From Streptomyces sp. NBC_01276 (GTDB lineage Bacteria > Actinomycetota > Actinomycetes > Streptomycetales > Streptomycetaceae): a stretch of DNA of 64,000 bases. The notes below the pieces were generated by a model that did not search any database, had not been told where the DNA came from, and saw only the letters and a list, made by a program, of their open reading frames with translations. The position numbers and the translations under genes were made by a program. Positions 20,819-27,926 of this stretch are shown piece after piece; positions within the stretch are counted from its first letter, which is position 1, and every line of letters starts with the position of its first letter. The DNA lies in contig NZ_CP108442.1 in assembly GCF_041435355.1 (NCBI RefSeq), positions 3,038,001 to 3,102,000 of the forward strand, written 5' to 3'.

Positions 20819-20825
20819 TGTTCAC

Positions 20826-22160
20826 ATGACTGGGCAGCAGGTCCGCCTGACGGCGGAGCAGGTACTGGCTCTGGCACCTGACGATGCGTCACGCAAGGCG
20901 GGAGGGAAGCTTGGAGGGGAGGGTTCGTGGTCGCAGACCGGAGGTTCCGCTTCCGGTGCCGTGTGGGGGTTGTGCAAGGGCAGCGGCAGCACGCCCTACC
21001 GGACGGTCGTGGACCTCACCGGACCGGCGTACAAGTGTTCCTGTCCGAGCCGGAAGTTCCCGTGCAAGCACGCGCTGGGACTGCTCCTGCTCCGGGCGGG
21101 CCCGGGGGTGGGGGATCCCGTCACGGCTCCGGACTGGGCCGGGGAATGGCTGGCGGGGCGGACGGCCCGGGCGGAGCGCCGGACGGCCGGCCCGGTGGAC
21201 GCCGAGGCGGCCCGCAAGCGGGCCGAGCGCCGGGCCGGGCGCGTCGGGGCGGGGGTCGCCGAGCTGGAGCGGCGGCTCTCGGACGTGCTGGGCGAGGGGC
21301 TCGCCGGACAGGAGCGGACGGGCTACGCGGGCTGGGAGGAGACCGCGGCCCGGATGGTCGACGCCCAGGCGCCGGGACTCGCCTCCCGGGTAAGGGAGTT
21401 GGGGGCAATACCCGGTTGCGGCGCCGGCTGGCCCGCCCGGATGCTTGAGGAGTTCGCGCTGCTGCACCTGTTGGACCGGGCCTGGCTGGGGGTGTCCGGA
21501 CTGCCGGAGCCGCTGGCCGCGACCGTCCGCAGCCGGGTGGGGCTGCCGCAGCCGGCGGAGGGGGAGGCCGTCGGGGACCAATGGCTCGTACTGGCCCAGT
21601 ACGACTCGGTGTCCGCGGACGGCCGGCTCACCACCCGCCGGACATGGCTGTGGGGACTGGGGAGCGGGCGCCCGGCCCTGGTGCTGGACTTCGGCCCGCC
21701 CGGGCGGCCGCCGGAGCTGGCACTGCCCGTCGGACTGGCGCTGGAGGCGGAAGTCCGCTTCCGGCCCGGCTCGGCGGGACTCCGGGGGGACCTGGGGGAC
21801 CGCACCGTCACGGCGGCGGCCCCCGGGGTGCCCGCGGGGGTGAGCACCGGCGAGGCCCTGGAGGCCTACGGGACCGCGCTGCGGGAGGACCCGTGGCTGG
21901 AGTCCTGGCCGGTGGTGCTGGGCCCGGTGATCCCGATACCGGGGGAAGCGGGTGACGGGGCCTGGCAGATCGCGGACGTGGAGGGGACGTCCGCGCTGCC
22001 GGTGGCCCTCGCCCAGGGCCGCTCGCGGTCCGGACTGTGGCAGCTCGCCGCCCTCTCGGGCGGTGGCCCCGTCACGGTCTTCGGCGAGTGCGGCCACCGC
22101 GGCTTCACCCCGCTGACGGCCTGGGATCCGCACACCGCGGAGCCGGTCGCCCTGGGGTGA
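20826..22160 (+). CDS. SWIM zinc-finger protein
   Basis: A 444-residue protein with a SWIM zinc finger at residues 71-82 (CSCPSRKFPCKH; C71, C73, C80, H82), a fold used for DNA or protein binding. The rest is Arg/Gly/Trp-rich and without recognised motifs. There is no Shine-Dalgarno sequence; the -10 box TACGGT ends 7 bases before the ATG, indicating a leaderless mRNA. It diverges from the MoxR operon and is followed by a DUF5691 gene; these families recur together. Confidence 0.9.
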   Translation: MTGQQVRLTAEQVLALAPDDASRKAGGKLGGEGSWSQTGGSASGAVWGLCKGSGSTPYRTVVDLTGPAYKCSCPSRKFPCKHALGLLLLRAGPGVGDPVTAPDWAGEWLAGRTARAERRTAGPVDAEAARKRAERRAGRVGAGVAELERRLSDVLGEGLAGQERTGYAGWEETAARMVDAQAPGLASRVRELGAIPGCGAGWPARMLEEFALLHLLDRAWLGVSGLPEPLAATVRSRVGLPQPAEGEAVGDQWLVLAQYDSVSADGRLTTRRTWLWGLGSGRPALVLDFGPPGRPPELALPVGLALEAEVRFRPGSAGLRGDLGDRTVTAAAPGVPAGVSTGEALEAYGTALREDPWLESWPVVLGPVIPIPGEAGDGAWQIADVEGTSALPVALAQGRSRSGLWQLAALSGGGPVTVFGECGHRGFTPLTAWDPHTAEPVALG

Positions 22161-22302
22161 CGGGGCCCGGGGGGGGCCGTGCACAGGAGGGGAACGGCGG
22201 ATCGGGGCCGGAAGGGCCGGTACCGGAAGGGACCGGAACGACCGGGATCCGCCCTGCACGTCGAGTACCCGGAACGGGGCGCGGGGGCGCCGCCGTACGG
22301 GA

Positions 22303-22350
22303 TGAGAAAGCCGGGGGGCTTTGTGATGAACGACAACCACGCCAGCTGAC
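22303..22350 (+). CDS. possible 15-residue peptide (uncertain)
   Basis: The frame ATG...TGA encodes MRKPGGFVMNDNHAS. Its codons AAAGCCGGGGGGCTTT also form a short hairpin. No clear Shine-Dalgarno sequence precedes it, and a terminator-like hairpin follows 4 bases after the stop. That layout resembles a leader peptide before the DUF5691 gene. I cannot show it is translated. Confidence 0.25.
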
Positions 22351-22353
22351 GCA

Positions 22354-22388
22354 TGCCCCGGTCCCGCACAGGGGGCGGGACCGGGGCA
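22354..22388 (+). terminator. hairpin between SWIM and DUF5691 genes
   Basis: Perfect 14-bp stem (TGCCCCGGTCCCGC, 22354-22367, with 22375-22388) and 7-nt loop, some 190 bases past the SWIM stop and 75 bases before the DUF5691 start. Confidence 0.7.
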
Positions 22389-22462
22389 CGGACACGCATA
22401 CGCATACGCACACGGACACGGACACGGACACGGACACGCGAGAAGACGAGGGAGGGGGTCCG

Positions 22463-24067
22463 GTGAACGACATCGACCAGGCCGGCGGTACGACGGCGAC
22501 GGACGGGGACGGGGACGGCGACGGGGAGCGGGACTGGGAGGACCTGGTCGCGAGCGCGCTGCTGGGCACCGAGCGGCGGGGCGGCTCGCCGCGGGCGCTG
22601 CTCGGCGCGGCGGCCGTACGGACGGTGCGCCGCCGCGCCGGGCTGCGGCCCGCCGAGGCGGCGCACCGGCCGCGGCCCGCACCGCGGGACCCGCGCCCGG
22701 CTCCGCCGCGGGCCGCCCGGCGGCGGCTCGCCCAGCTGCTGGCGGGCCGCACCGCCGCGGCCGGCGGCGGGCGGCGCGGGGCCGCCCCGGATCTGACGGA
22801 GCTCCTGCCACAGTGGCTGGCTGCGGCCGGCCGGCACGGCTACCGCGCTCCCGAGGCACTGCTCCCGGCGCTGCTGGACGCGGCACGGGCCCGGACCGAC
22901 CTGCGCCCCCAGGCCCTGGCCCTGGCCGGGGTCCGGGGGCTGTGGCTGGCCCGGATGAATCCGGACTGGCGGTTCGCGCTGCGCGGGGCGGCGGGCGGCG
23001 GCGGGGGCCTGCCCGACCCGGCGGACGGCCCGGCGGTGGAACGGCTGTGGGAGGAGGGACTGTTCGCGGAACGGGTCGCCCTGCTCGGCGTCGTACGGGC
23101 GCACGAGGCGGCGGCCGCGACCCGGCTGCTGACCACGACCTGGCCCACCGAACGGGCCGAGGACCGGCTGATGTTCCTCGATTCGCTCAGGACCGGGCTC
23201 TCCGGGGCGGACGAGCCGTTCCTGGAAGCGGCACTGGCCGACCGCAGCCGCAACGTCCGGGCGACGGCCGCCGAACTGCTCTCCGCCCTGCCGGGTTCGG
23301 CACTCGCCGCGCGGATGGCCGAACGGGCCCTGGCCTGCGTGGGCCCGGGTTCCGTCGAACCGCCCGCGGAGTGCGATGCGGGGATGCTGCGCGACGGCGT
23401 GGTCAAGCGGCCGCCCGCGGGACGCGGGGAACGGGCGTGGTGGCTGGGTCAGCTGGTGGAGGCGGCTCCCCTGGCCTGCTGGCCGGAGCGCTTCGGGGGG
23501 CTCGACCCGGCCGGGATCGTGGCACTGCCGGTGCCCGGGGGCTGGGCGGAAGAACTGCATGCGGCCTGGTGCCGGGCGGCGGTGCGCCAGCGGGATCCGC
23601 TGTGGTCGAAGGCCCTGCTCGGCCCGGCGTCCGCACCACCCGCGGCGGGCCCGGGGACCGCCTCGCTGGCGGAGCGGGCGAAACTGCTGGAGACCCTGCC
23701 CGAGGGGGAACGGGCCGACTGGGTCGCGGAGTTCGTACGGGCGCACGGCCTGTCGGAGGCCTTCCAGCTGCTCGGCGTGTGCCGGGTCCCCTGGGCCGGG
23801 GCTCTGGGCCGGGCGGTGGTCGACGCCCTGGACGCGGCACGCGAGGCGGGCAGCTACCCGTGGAGCTTCAGCGGGGTGATGGGCCTGGCGGAACGCTGCC
23901 TCGATCCGGCCGAGGCGCCCCGCCTGGAAGCCCTGACCACCGTCGGGGAGGATCCACAGGACGCCTCCCCGGGCGCCGCCGCATACTGGTCGGAAGCCTT
24001 CCAGCGGCTGGTGGCCACCCTCCGCCTGCGCGCGGCGATGCTCGCCGAACTGGCCCCGCCCGCCTGA
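22463..24067 (+). CDS. DUF5691 family protein
   Basis: A 534-residue soluble protein rich in Ala/Leu/Arg helices, with the family-type opening WEDLVASALLGTERRGG after an acidic Asp/Gly N-terminus. HEAT-like helical repeats seem likely (for example DRSRNVRATAAELLSALPGSALAARMAERAL); that is inference. GTG start at 22463 with GGGAGGGGG upstream. It lies downstream of the SWIM gene on the same strand and belongs by content to the MoxR/VWA/SWIM/DUF5682 group. Its end faces the icmB gene with a 44-bp gap. Confidence 0.85.
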   Translation: MNDIDQAGGTTATDGDGDGDGERDWEDLVASALLGTERRGGSPRALLGAAAVRTVRRRAGLRPAEAAHRPRPAPRDPRPAPPRAARRRLAQLLAGRTAAAGGGRRGAAPDLTELLPQWLAAAGRHGYRAPEALLPALLDAARARTDLRPQALALAGVRGLWLARMNPDWRFALRGAAGGGGGLPDPADGPAVERLWEEGLFAERVALLGVVRAHEAAAATRLLTTTWPTERAEDRLMFLDSLRTGLSGADEPFLEAALADRSRNVRATAAELLSALPGSALAARMAERALACVGPGSVEPPAECDAGMLRDGVVKRPPAGRGERAWWLGQLVEAAPLACWPERFGGLDPAGIVALPVPGGWAEELHAAWCRAAVRQRDPLWSKALLGPASAPPAAGPGTASLAERAKLLETLPEGERADWVAEFVRAHGLSEAFQLLGVCRVPWAGALGRAVVDALDAAREAGSYPWSFSGVMGLAERCLDPAEAPRLEALTTVGEDPQDASPGAAAYWSEAFQRLVATLRLRAAMLAELAPPA

Positions 24068-24111
24068 CGCGCCGACGCGCGGGAAGCGGGGCGGGACACC
24101 GACCGGACGGA

Positions 24112-24516
24112 TTACGCCTGGCGGACGTTCGCGTTGACCCAGTCCACGATGGCGGTGGTCGTGGCACCCGGGGTGAAGATCTCCGCGACGCCCTTGGCCT
24201 TGAGCGGGGCGATGTCGTCCTCGGGGATGATCCCGCCGCCGAAGACCTTGATGTCCTCGGCGTCGCGCTCCTTGAGGAGTTCGAGGACGCGCACGAACAG
24301 CGTGTTGTGCGCGCCGGAGAGGATCGAGAGGCCGATGGCGTCCGCGTCCTCCTGGATCGCGGTGTCCACGATCTGCTCGGGAGTCTGGTGGAGGCCGGTG
24401 TAGATGACCTCCATGCCGGCGTCCCGCAGCGCCCGCGCGATCACCTTGGCGCCGCGGTCGTGGCCGTCGAGACCCGGCTTGGCCACCACCACACGGATCG
24501 GACCGGTCACACCCAT
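24112..24516 (-). CDS. icmB: cobalamin-binding small subunit of acyl-CoA (isobutyryl-CoA) mutase
   Basis: A 134-residue stand-alone B12-binding domain. The DGHDRG motif (D-x-H-x-x-G, with the His that ligates cobalt) sits near residue 19, followed by SILSGAHNT and FGGGII. It pairs with a separately encoded large subunit, as in isobutyryl-CoA mutase (valine/butyrate interconversion); the large subunit is not in this window. Start at 24516 with GGGAGG 7 bases upstream. The opening matches the IcmB sequence I remember. Confidence 0.9.
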   Translation of the reverse strand: MGVTGPIRVVVAKPGLDGHDRGAKVIARALRDAGMEVIYTGLHQTPEQIVDTAIQEDADAIGLSILSGAHNTLFVRVLELLKERDAEDIKVFGGGIIPEDDIAPLKAKGVAEIFTPGATTTAIVDWVNANVRQA

Positions 24517-24725
24517 CGCACTGCCTCCCGAGTGAACGAACGTTAAGTACAGCATTGCGCACGCCGCCGTTTCGCGGTCAACCACGAGGGGGAAATCACA
24601 CGTGGGACGCCGCTGATTCACCACCGCCCGGTCGCCCCGTCACCGTGCCGACAGCCGCGCGGCACGGTGACGGGGCCGTGTCGGCGGCACGGCCCCGCAC
24701 CCAAGAGGTCCAGGGGAGGCCGTCC

Positions 24726-25547
24726 ATGGGGCTGATGACCGCGCCGCCGCCCGTACCGCGAACGGGCGCCGCACTGCGGGCCGCACTGCTGGAGGCGGTG
24801 GTGCTCGCCGGGCACCTGCTCCTCTACCCCACCGGGGTGCGGTCGGAGGACCCGCCGGCCGACGGCCCCGCGGCGCTCCCGCCCGTACTGCTCCTGCACG
24901 GCTTCACCGACAACCGTTCCGTCTTCGTCCTGCTGCGCCGCGCCCTCGGCGCGGGCGGCCGGCGCCGCGTGGAGACGTACAACTACTCCCCCTTCACCCG
25001 CGATCTGCGCGTCACCGCCCGCCACCTGGCCCGCCGCGTGGAGGAGCTGTGCGAGCGCAGCGGGCAGGAGCGGGTGGACCTCGTCGGCCACAGTCTCGGC
25101 GGACTGGTCGGCCGGTACTACGTCCAGCGGCTCGGCGGCGACGCGCGCGTACGCACCCTGGTCACCCTGGGCACCCCGCACCAGGGGACCCGCGTGGCCC
25201 CCTTCATGGACGCGCACCCGCTGGTCCGCCAGATGCGTCCGGATTCCGAGGTGATGGCGGAGCTGCGCGCCCCCGTGCCCGGCTGCCGGACCCGCTGCGT
25301 GGCGTTCTGGAGCGAGTTCGACGCGCTGATGGCGCCCACCGGCACGGCGCGGATCGAGCACCCGGACCTGGATGCGACGAACATCCAGGTCACCGGCATC
25401 GGGCACCTCGCGCTTCCGGTCCACCCGGCCGTCATCACGGCCGTCCGCCGCGCGCTCGACGGCCCGGTCCGCGCCACGGACGGCACCGTCCGCCCCACCG
25501 AAAACCTCCGCCCCACGGGAACCGACGGGGAGAGCCGGGCCATCTGA
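24726..25547 (+). CDS. alpha/beta-hydrolase, lipase-like
   Basis: A 273-residue hydrolase. The strand-turn VLLLHGFTDNRSVF carries the oxyanion region, and GHSLGG (Ser near residue 122) is the nucleophile elbow. D/H candidates are in EFDALM and GIGHLALPVHP. A short hydrophobic stretch near residues 15-35 could anchor it or be a poor signal peptide. The closest general type is the esterase/triacylglycerol lipase family (EstA-like). GGGGAGG upstream supports the ATG. Substrate unknown. Confidence 0.85.
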   Translation: MGLMTAPPPVPRTGAALRAALLEAVVLAGHLLLYPTGVRSEDPPADGPAALPPVLLLHGFTDNRSVFVLLRRALGAGGRRRVETYNYSPFTRDLRVTARHLARRVEELCERSGQERVDLVGHSLGGLVGRYYVQRLGGDARVRTLVTLGTPHQGTRVAPFMDAHPLVRQMRPDSEVMAELRAPVPGCRTRCVAFWSEFDALMAPTGTARIEHPDLDATNIQVTGIGHLALPVHPAVITAVRRALDGPVRATDGTVRPTENLRPTGTDGESRAI

Positions 25548-25669
25548 GCCTCCGAGGGGTCCCGCACCGGGGGCGCGCCCGGGGACGGCCGGGCCGAACG
25601 GGTTCGGACGGCCACGAGCGGCGGGCGAGCGGCGAGCGGCGACGCATGGGGACGGACCGGGGAGGACGC

Positions 25670-26041
25670 ATGGGCACCGACAGCGCGCCGCGCCGCGGAC
25701 TGTGGGCGGCGGGTCTGGCGAACCTGGCGCTCGGCGTGCTCGCGATCGTCCCCTTCCACCTCCTGTGGTGGGTGGTGACCGAGTACCTGCCCATGGACTG
25801 CCACAGCACGGACGACCTCGCCGATCCGAACCTGCGCAACTGCGACTACACCACGCTCGACCACTCCTCGGCCGTTCTGTTCCTGCTGGTCGTGACCGGT
25901 GTGCTGCTGATCGGCGCGGTCTTCGTCGTCGACGCCGTGCTGCCCCCGAAGGAGCGGCGCCGGGTCTGGCTGGGGTCGGCCGCACTCATACCCGTGCCGT
26001 TCGTCCTGCTCCTGGCGCTGGCCTCGTCCGACACCGCCTGA
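25670..26041 (+). CDS. small membrane protein
   Basis: A 123-residue protein with three hydrophobic segments: LWAAGLANLALGVLAIVPFHLLWWVV, SAVLFLLVVTGVLLIGAVFVVDAVL and a C-terminal LIPVPFVLLLALAS. The first loop contains two Cys (MDCHSTDD, NLRNCDYTT) that could form a disulfide. GGGGAGG lies 4 bases before the ATG at 25670; an in-frame ATG at 25646 is less likely. No family recognised. Confidence 0.75.
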   Translation: MGTDSAPRRGLWAAGLANLALGVLAIVPFHLLWWVVTEYLPMDCHSTDDLADPNLRNCDYTTLDHSSAVLFLLVVTGVLLIGAVFVVDAVLPPKERRRVWLGSAALIPVPFVLLLALASSDTA

Positions 26042-26259
26042 CGGACAAACGGAACTCGAACGGATTTCGAACTCAAGGCCAAGGCTCGGTGATACAGCGA
26101 CCGAAAGGCCGCCGAATGCCCGGTTCCCCCGAGACCGGAACCCGCCGAAGATTGTCGTGGTGAGTAACCGCCGGGTACAGTCACGCCACTGCTCTCCTCC
26201 GGTGAACCTTGAGTTCCCGGCCACCCAGGCCCCCCACTGCCGAGGCGAAAGAGAAGTTG

Positions 26260-27795
26260 GTGAACGACCGCCCGACATCGGGCCAGTACCCCGAAATGGG
26301 ATACGACGGCCTTTCCACCACCACTTTCGCTGGTGACCAGGCATATGTTTCCTACGAAACGCAGGGTCAGGGCTACCAGTACGTCACGGACTACGGCATC
26401 GGCAGCGCCTACGACGCGTCCGCGAACACCGGCTCGTACGACACCACCGCCTGGGCCCCACAGGACAACTACCTCGCCAGCGTCCCCTCCCAGGGCTTCC
26501 CCCAGGACACGACCGGAACCGGCGACTGGGGAGCGGACACCGGCGCCTGGAGCGCACCGGCCACCGACTACCAGTCGTCGCCCGCGGCCTTCGCCTACGA
26601 CCCCACCGGCGTGGACCAGAGCGGACATTGGACCCTCCCCGGCTACGGGCAGGACACCGGCACCTACGACGCCACCGCCTGGAACGGCGGCGGCGCCACG
26701 GACCCGGCCGCCGACGCCTACGCAGGCTACGACGCCACGACCGTCGTCCCGGCCGTCCCCGCATCCGACGCCGGAGCCGGAGCGGATCCGTACGACGGGA
26801 CCGACCCCTACGGCGATCACTACGCCGACGACGAGACCTCCGTCTTCGAGCCCCTCGCCTTCACGGCCGAGGAGGAGCCCGAGTTCACCGACGTCGTGCA
26901 CGACCTGCCCACGCAGGCCATGCCCGTCACCCCCGCCGAACCGCGCGCGGCGCGCCGCGCCACCGGCAGGAACGCCGCCAAGAACAACGCCAAGAACAAC
27001 CCCAAGGGCGGCAGGACCAAGGCCAAGGGCGGTGCCGAGGAAGCGCACGCCGGCAACCGCCGCCGCTCCCCCGCCAAGCGGTCCGCCCTGCTGACCGTGG
27101 CCGTTCCCTCCGTCTGTGTGATGGGGGTCGCGGGAGTCGCCGCCGCTTCCGTCGGCGGGCTCACCGGCACCGCCAAGCCGGCCGAGGAACCGACCACCAT
27201 GGCCGCCGCCGACCCCGCGTCGGTGCAGCCGGTCGCGGCGAACAACAAGCTCGACACGCAGCTGGTCGCGCTCAGCGCCGACGCGGGCGACTTCGCGGAC
27301 CGCGCGAGCCGCACCCAGGAGCGCATCGACCTCAAGCAGCGCCAGGAAGACGAGAAGAAGAAGCGGGCCGAGGAGGCGGCGGCCAAGGAGGCGGCCCGCC
27401 CCAAGTTCGCGATCCCGGTCACCCAGCACGGCCTGAGCGCCGGGTTCGGACAGGCCGGCGGCATGTGGATGTCGGTGCACACCGGCATCGACTTCCCGGT
27501 CTCCTACGGAACCCCGGTCATGGCCGCCACCGACGGCACCGTGCGCACCCAGTGGAACAGCGCCTACGGGAACATGGCCATAGTGACCTCGCCCGACGGC
27601 ACCGAGACCTGGTACTGCCACCTCAGCAGCACCAAGATCCGGTCCGGCAAGGTGCAGGCCGGCGATGTCATCGCCTACTCCGGCAACTCGGGCAACTCCA
27701 CCGGCCCGCACCTCCACTTCGAGGTACGGCCCGGCGCCGGCGCCGCGATCGACCCCGCGTCGTGGCTGCGCAGCCACGGCCTGGACCCGACGTAA
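26260..27795 (+). CDS. M23 (LytM-type) peptidoglycan endopeptidase
   Basis: A 511-residue protein. A long Tyr/Asp/Gln-rich N-terminal region (about 230 residues) and a basic stretch precede a hydrophobic segment near residues 272-300 (SALLTVAVPSVCVMGVAGVAAASVGG), then a short coiled coil (QRQEDEKKKRAEEAAAKEAA). The M23 domain has HTGIDF (His near 407) and GPHLHFEVR (near 481-489), the zinc and catalytic residues. It should cleave peptidoglycan cross-bridges outside the cell. The GTG at 26260 (VNDRPTSGQ) is preferred; a TTG lies at 26209. Confidence 0.9.
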   Translation: MNDRPTSGQYPEMGYDGLSTTTFAGDQAYVSYETQGQGYQYVTDYGIGSAYDASANTGSYDTTAWAPQDNYLASVPSQGFPQDTTGTGDWGADTGAWSAPATDYQSSPAAFAYDPTGVDQSGHWTLPGYGQDTGTYDATAWNGGGATDPAADAYAGYDATTVVPAVPASDAGAGADPYDGTDPYGDHYADDETSVFEPLAFTAEEEPEFTDVVHDLPTQAMPVTPAEPRAARRATGRNAAKNNAKNNPKGGRTKAKGGAEEAHAGNRRRSPAKRSALLTVAVPSVCVMGVAGVAAASVGGLTGTAKPAEEPTTMAAADPASVQPVAANNKLDTQLVALSADAGDFADRASRTQERIDLKQRQEDEKKKRAEEAAAKEAARPKFAIPVTQHGLSAGFGQAGGMWMSVHTGIDFPVSYGTPVMAATDGTVRTQWNSAYGNMAIVTSPDGTETWYCHLSSTKIRSGKVQAGDVIAYSGNSGNSTGPHLHFEVRPGAGAAIDPASWLRSHGLDPT

Positions 27796-27851
27796 CCACC
27801 CGCCGCACCCGACGCGACCAACGGCAGTAACCACCGGATCCGACGAACCCA

Positions 27852-27879
27852 CCGGATCCGTCGGAGCCGACGGATCCGG
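27852..27879. terminator. terminator between M23 gene and pcrA
   Basis: 12-bp perfect inverted repeat (27852-27863 with 27868-27879, CCGGATCCGTCG) around a 4-nt loop, between convergent ends at 27795 and 27927. Confidence 0.8.
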
Positions 27880-27882
27880 CGA

Positions 27883-27918
27883 GGCCGGACGGCCGGACGG
27901 CCGGACGGCCGGACGGCC
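27883..27918. repeat. 8-bp tandem repeat GGCCGGAC
   Basis: Four exact GGCCGGAC copies (27883-27914) and a partial fifth, directly before the pcrA stop codon. A simple-sequence tract likely to vary in length. Confidence 0.85.
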
Positions 27919-27926
27919 GCCCCCCG

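Larger units (their letters stand above)
22161..22462. other. 302-bp gap between SWIM and DUF5691 genes
   Basis: It holds GGCGGATC/GATCCGCC arms (22196-22203 and 22246-22253) around repeated CCGGAAGG sequence. It also has a possible 15-codon frame (22303-22350), a terminator-like hairpin (22354-22388) and a hexamer tract. The tract is four CGGACA copies near 22411-22438, just before the GGGAGGGGG ribosome site of the next gene. Confidence 0.7.

Noticed and set aside
22409..22440. Hexamer tract resembling a repeat array
   Set aside because: A simple CGGACA repeat without spacers; not a CRISPR.
26042..26259. Possible c-di-AMP (ydaO) riboswitch before the M23 gene
   Set aside because: The GGTGAAC and GCCGAGGCG pieces are too scattered; the conserved core pairing is not visible. 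The gap before the NlpC/P60 gene (31332-31450) is also too short and lacks the core.
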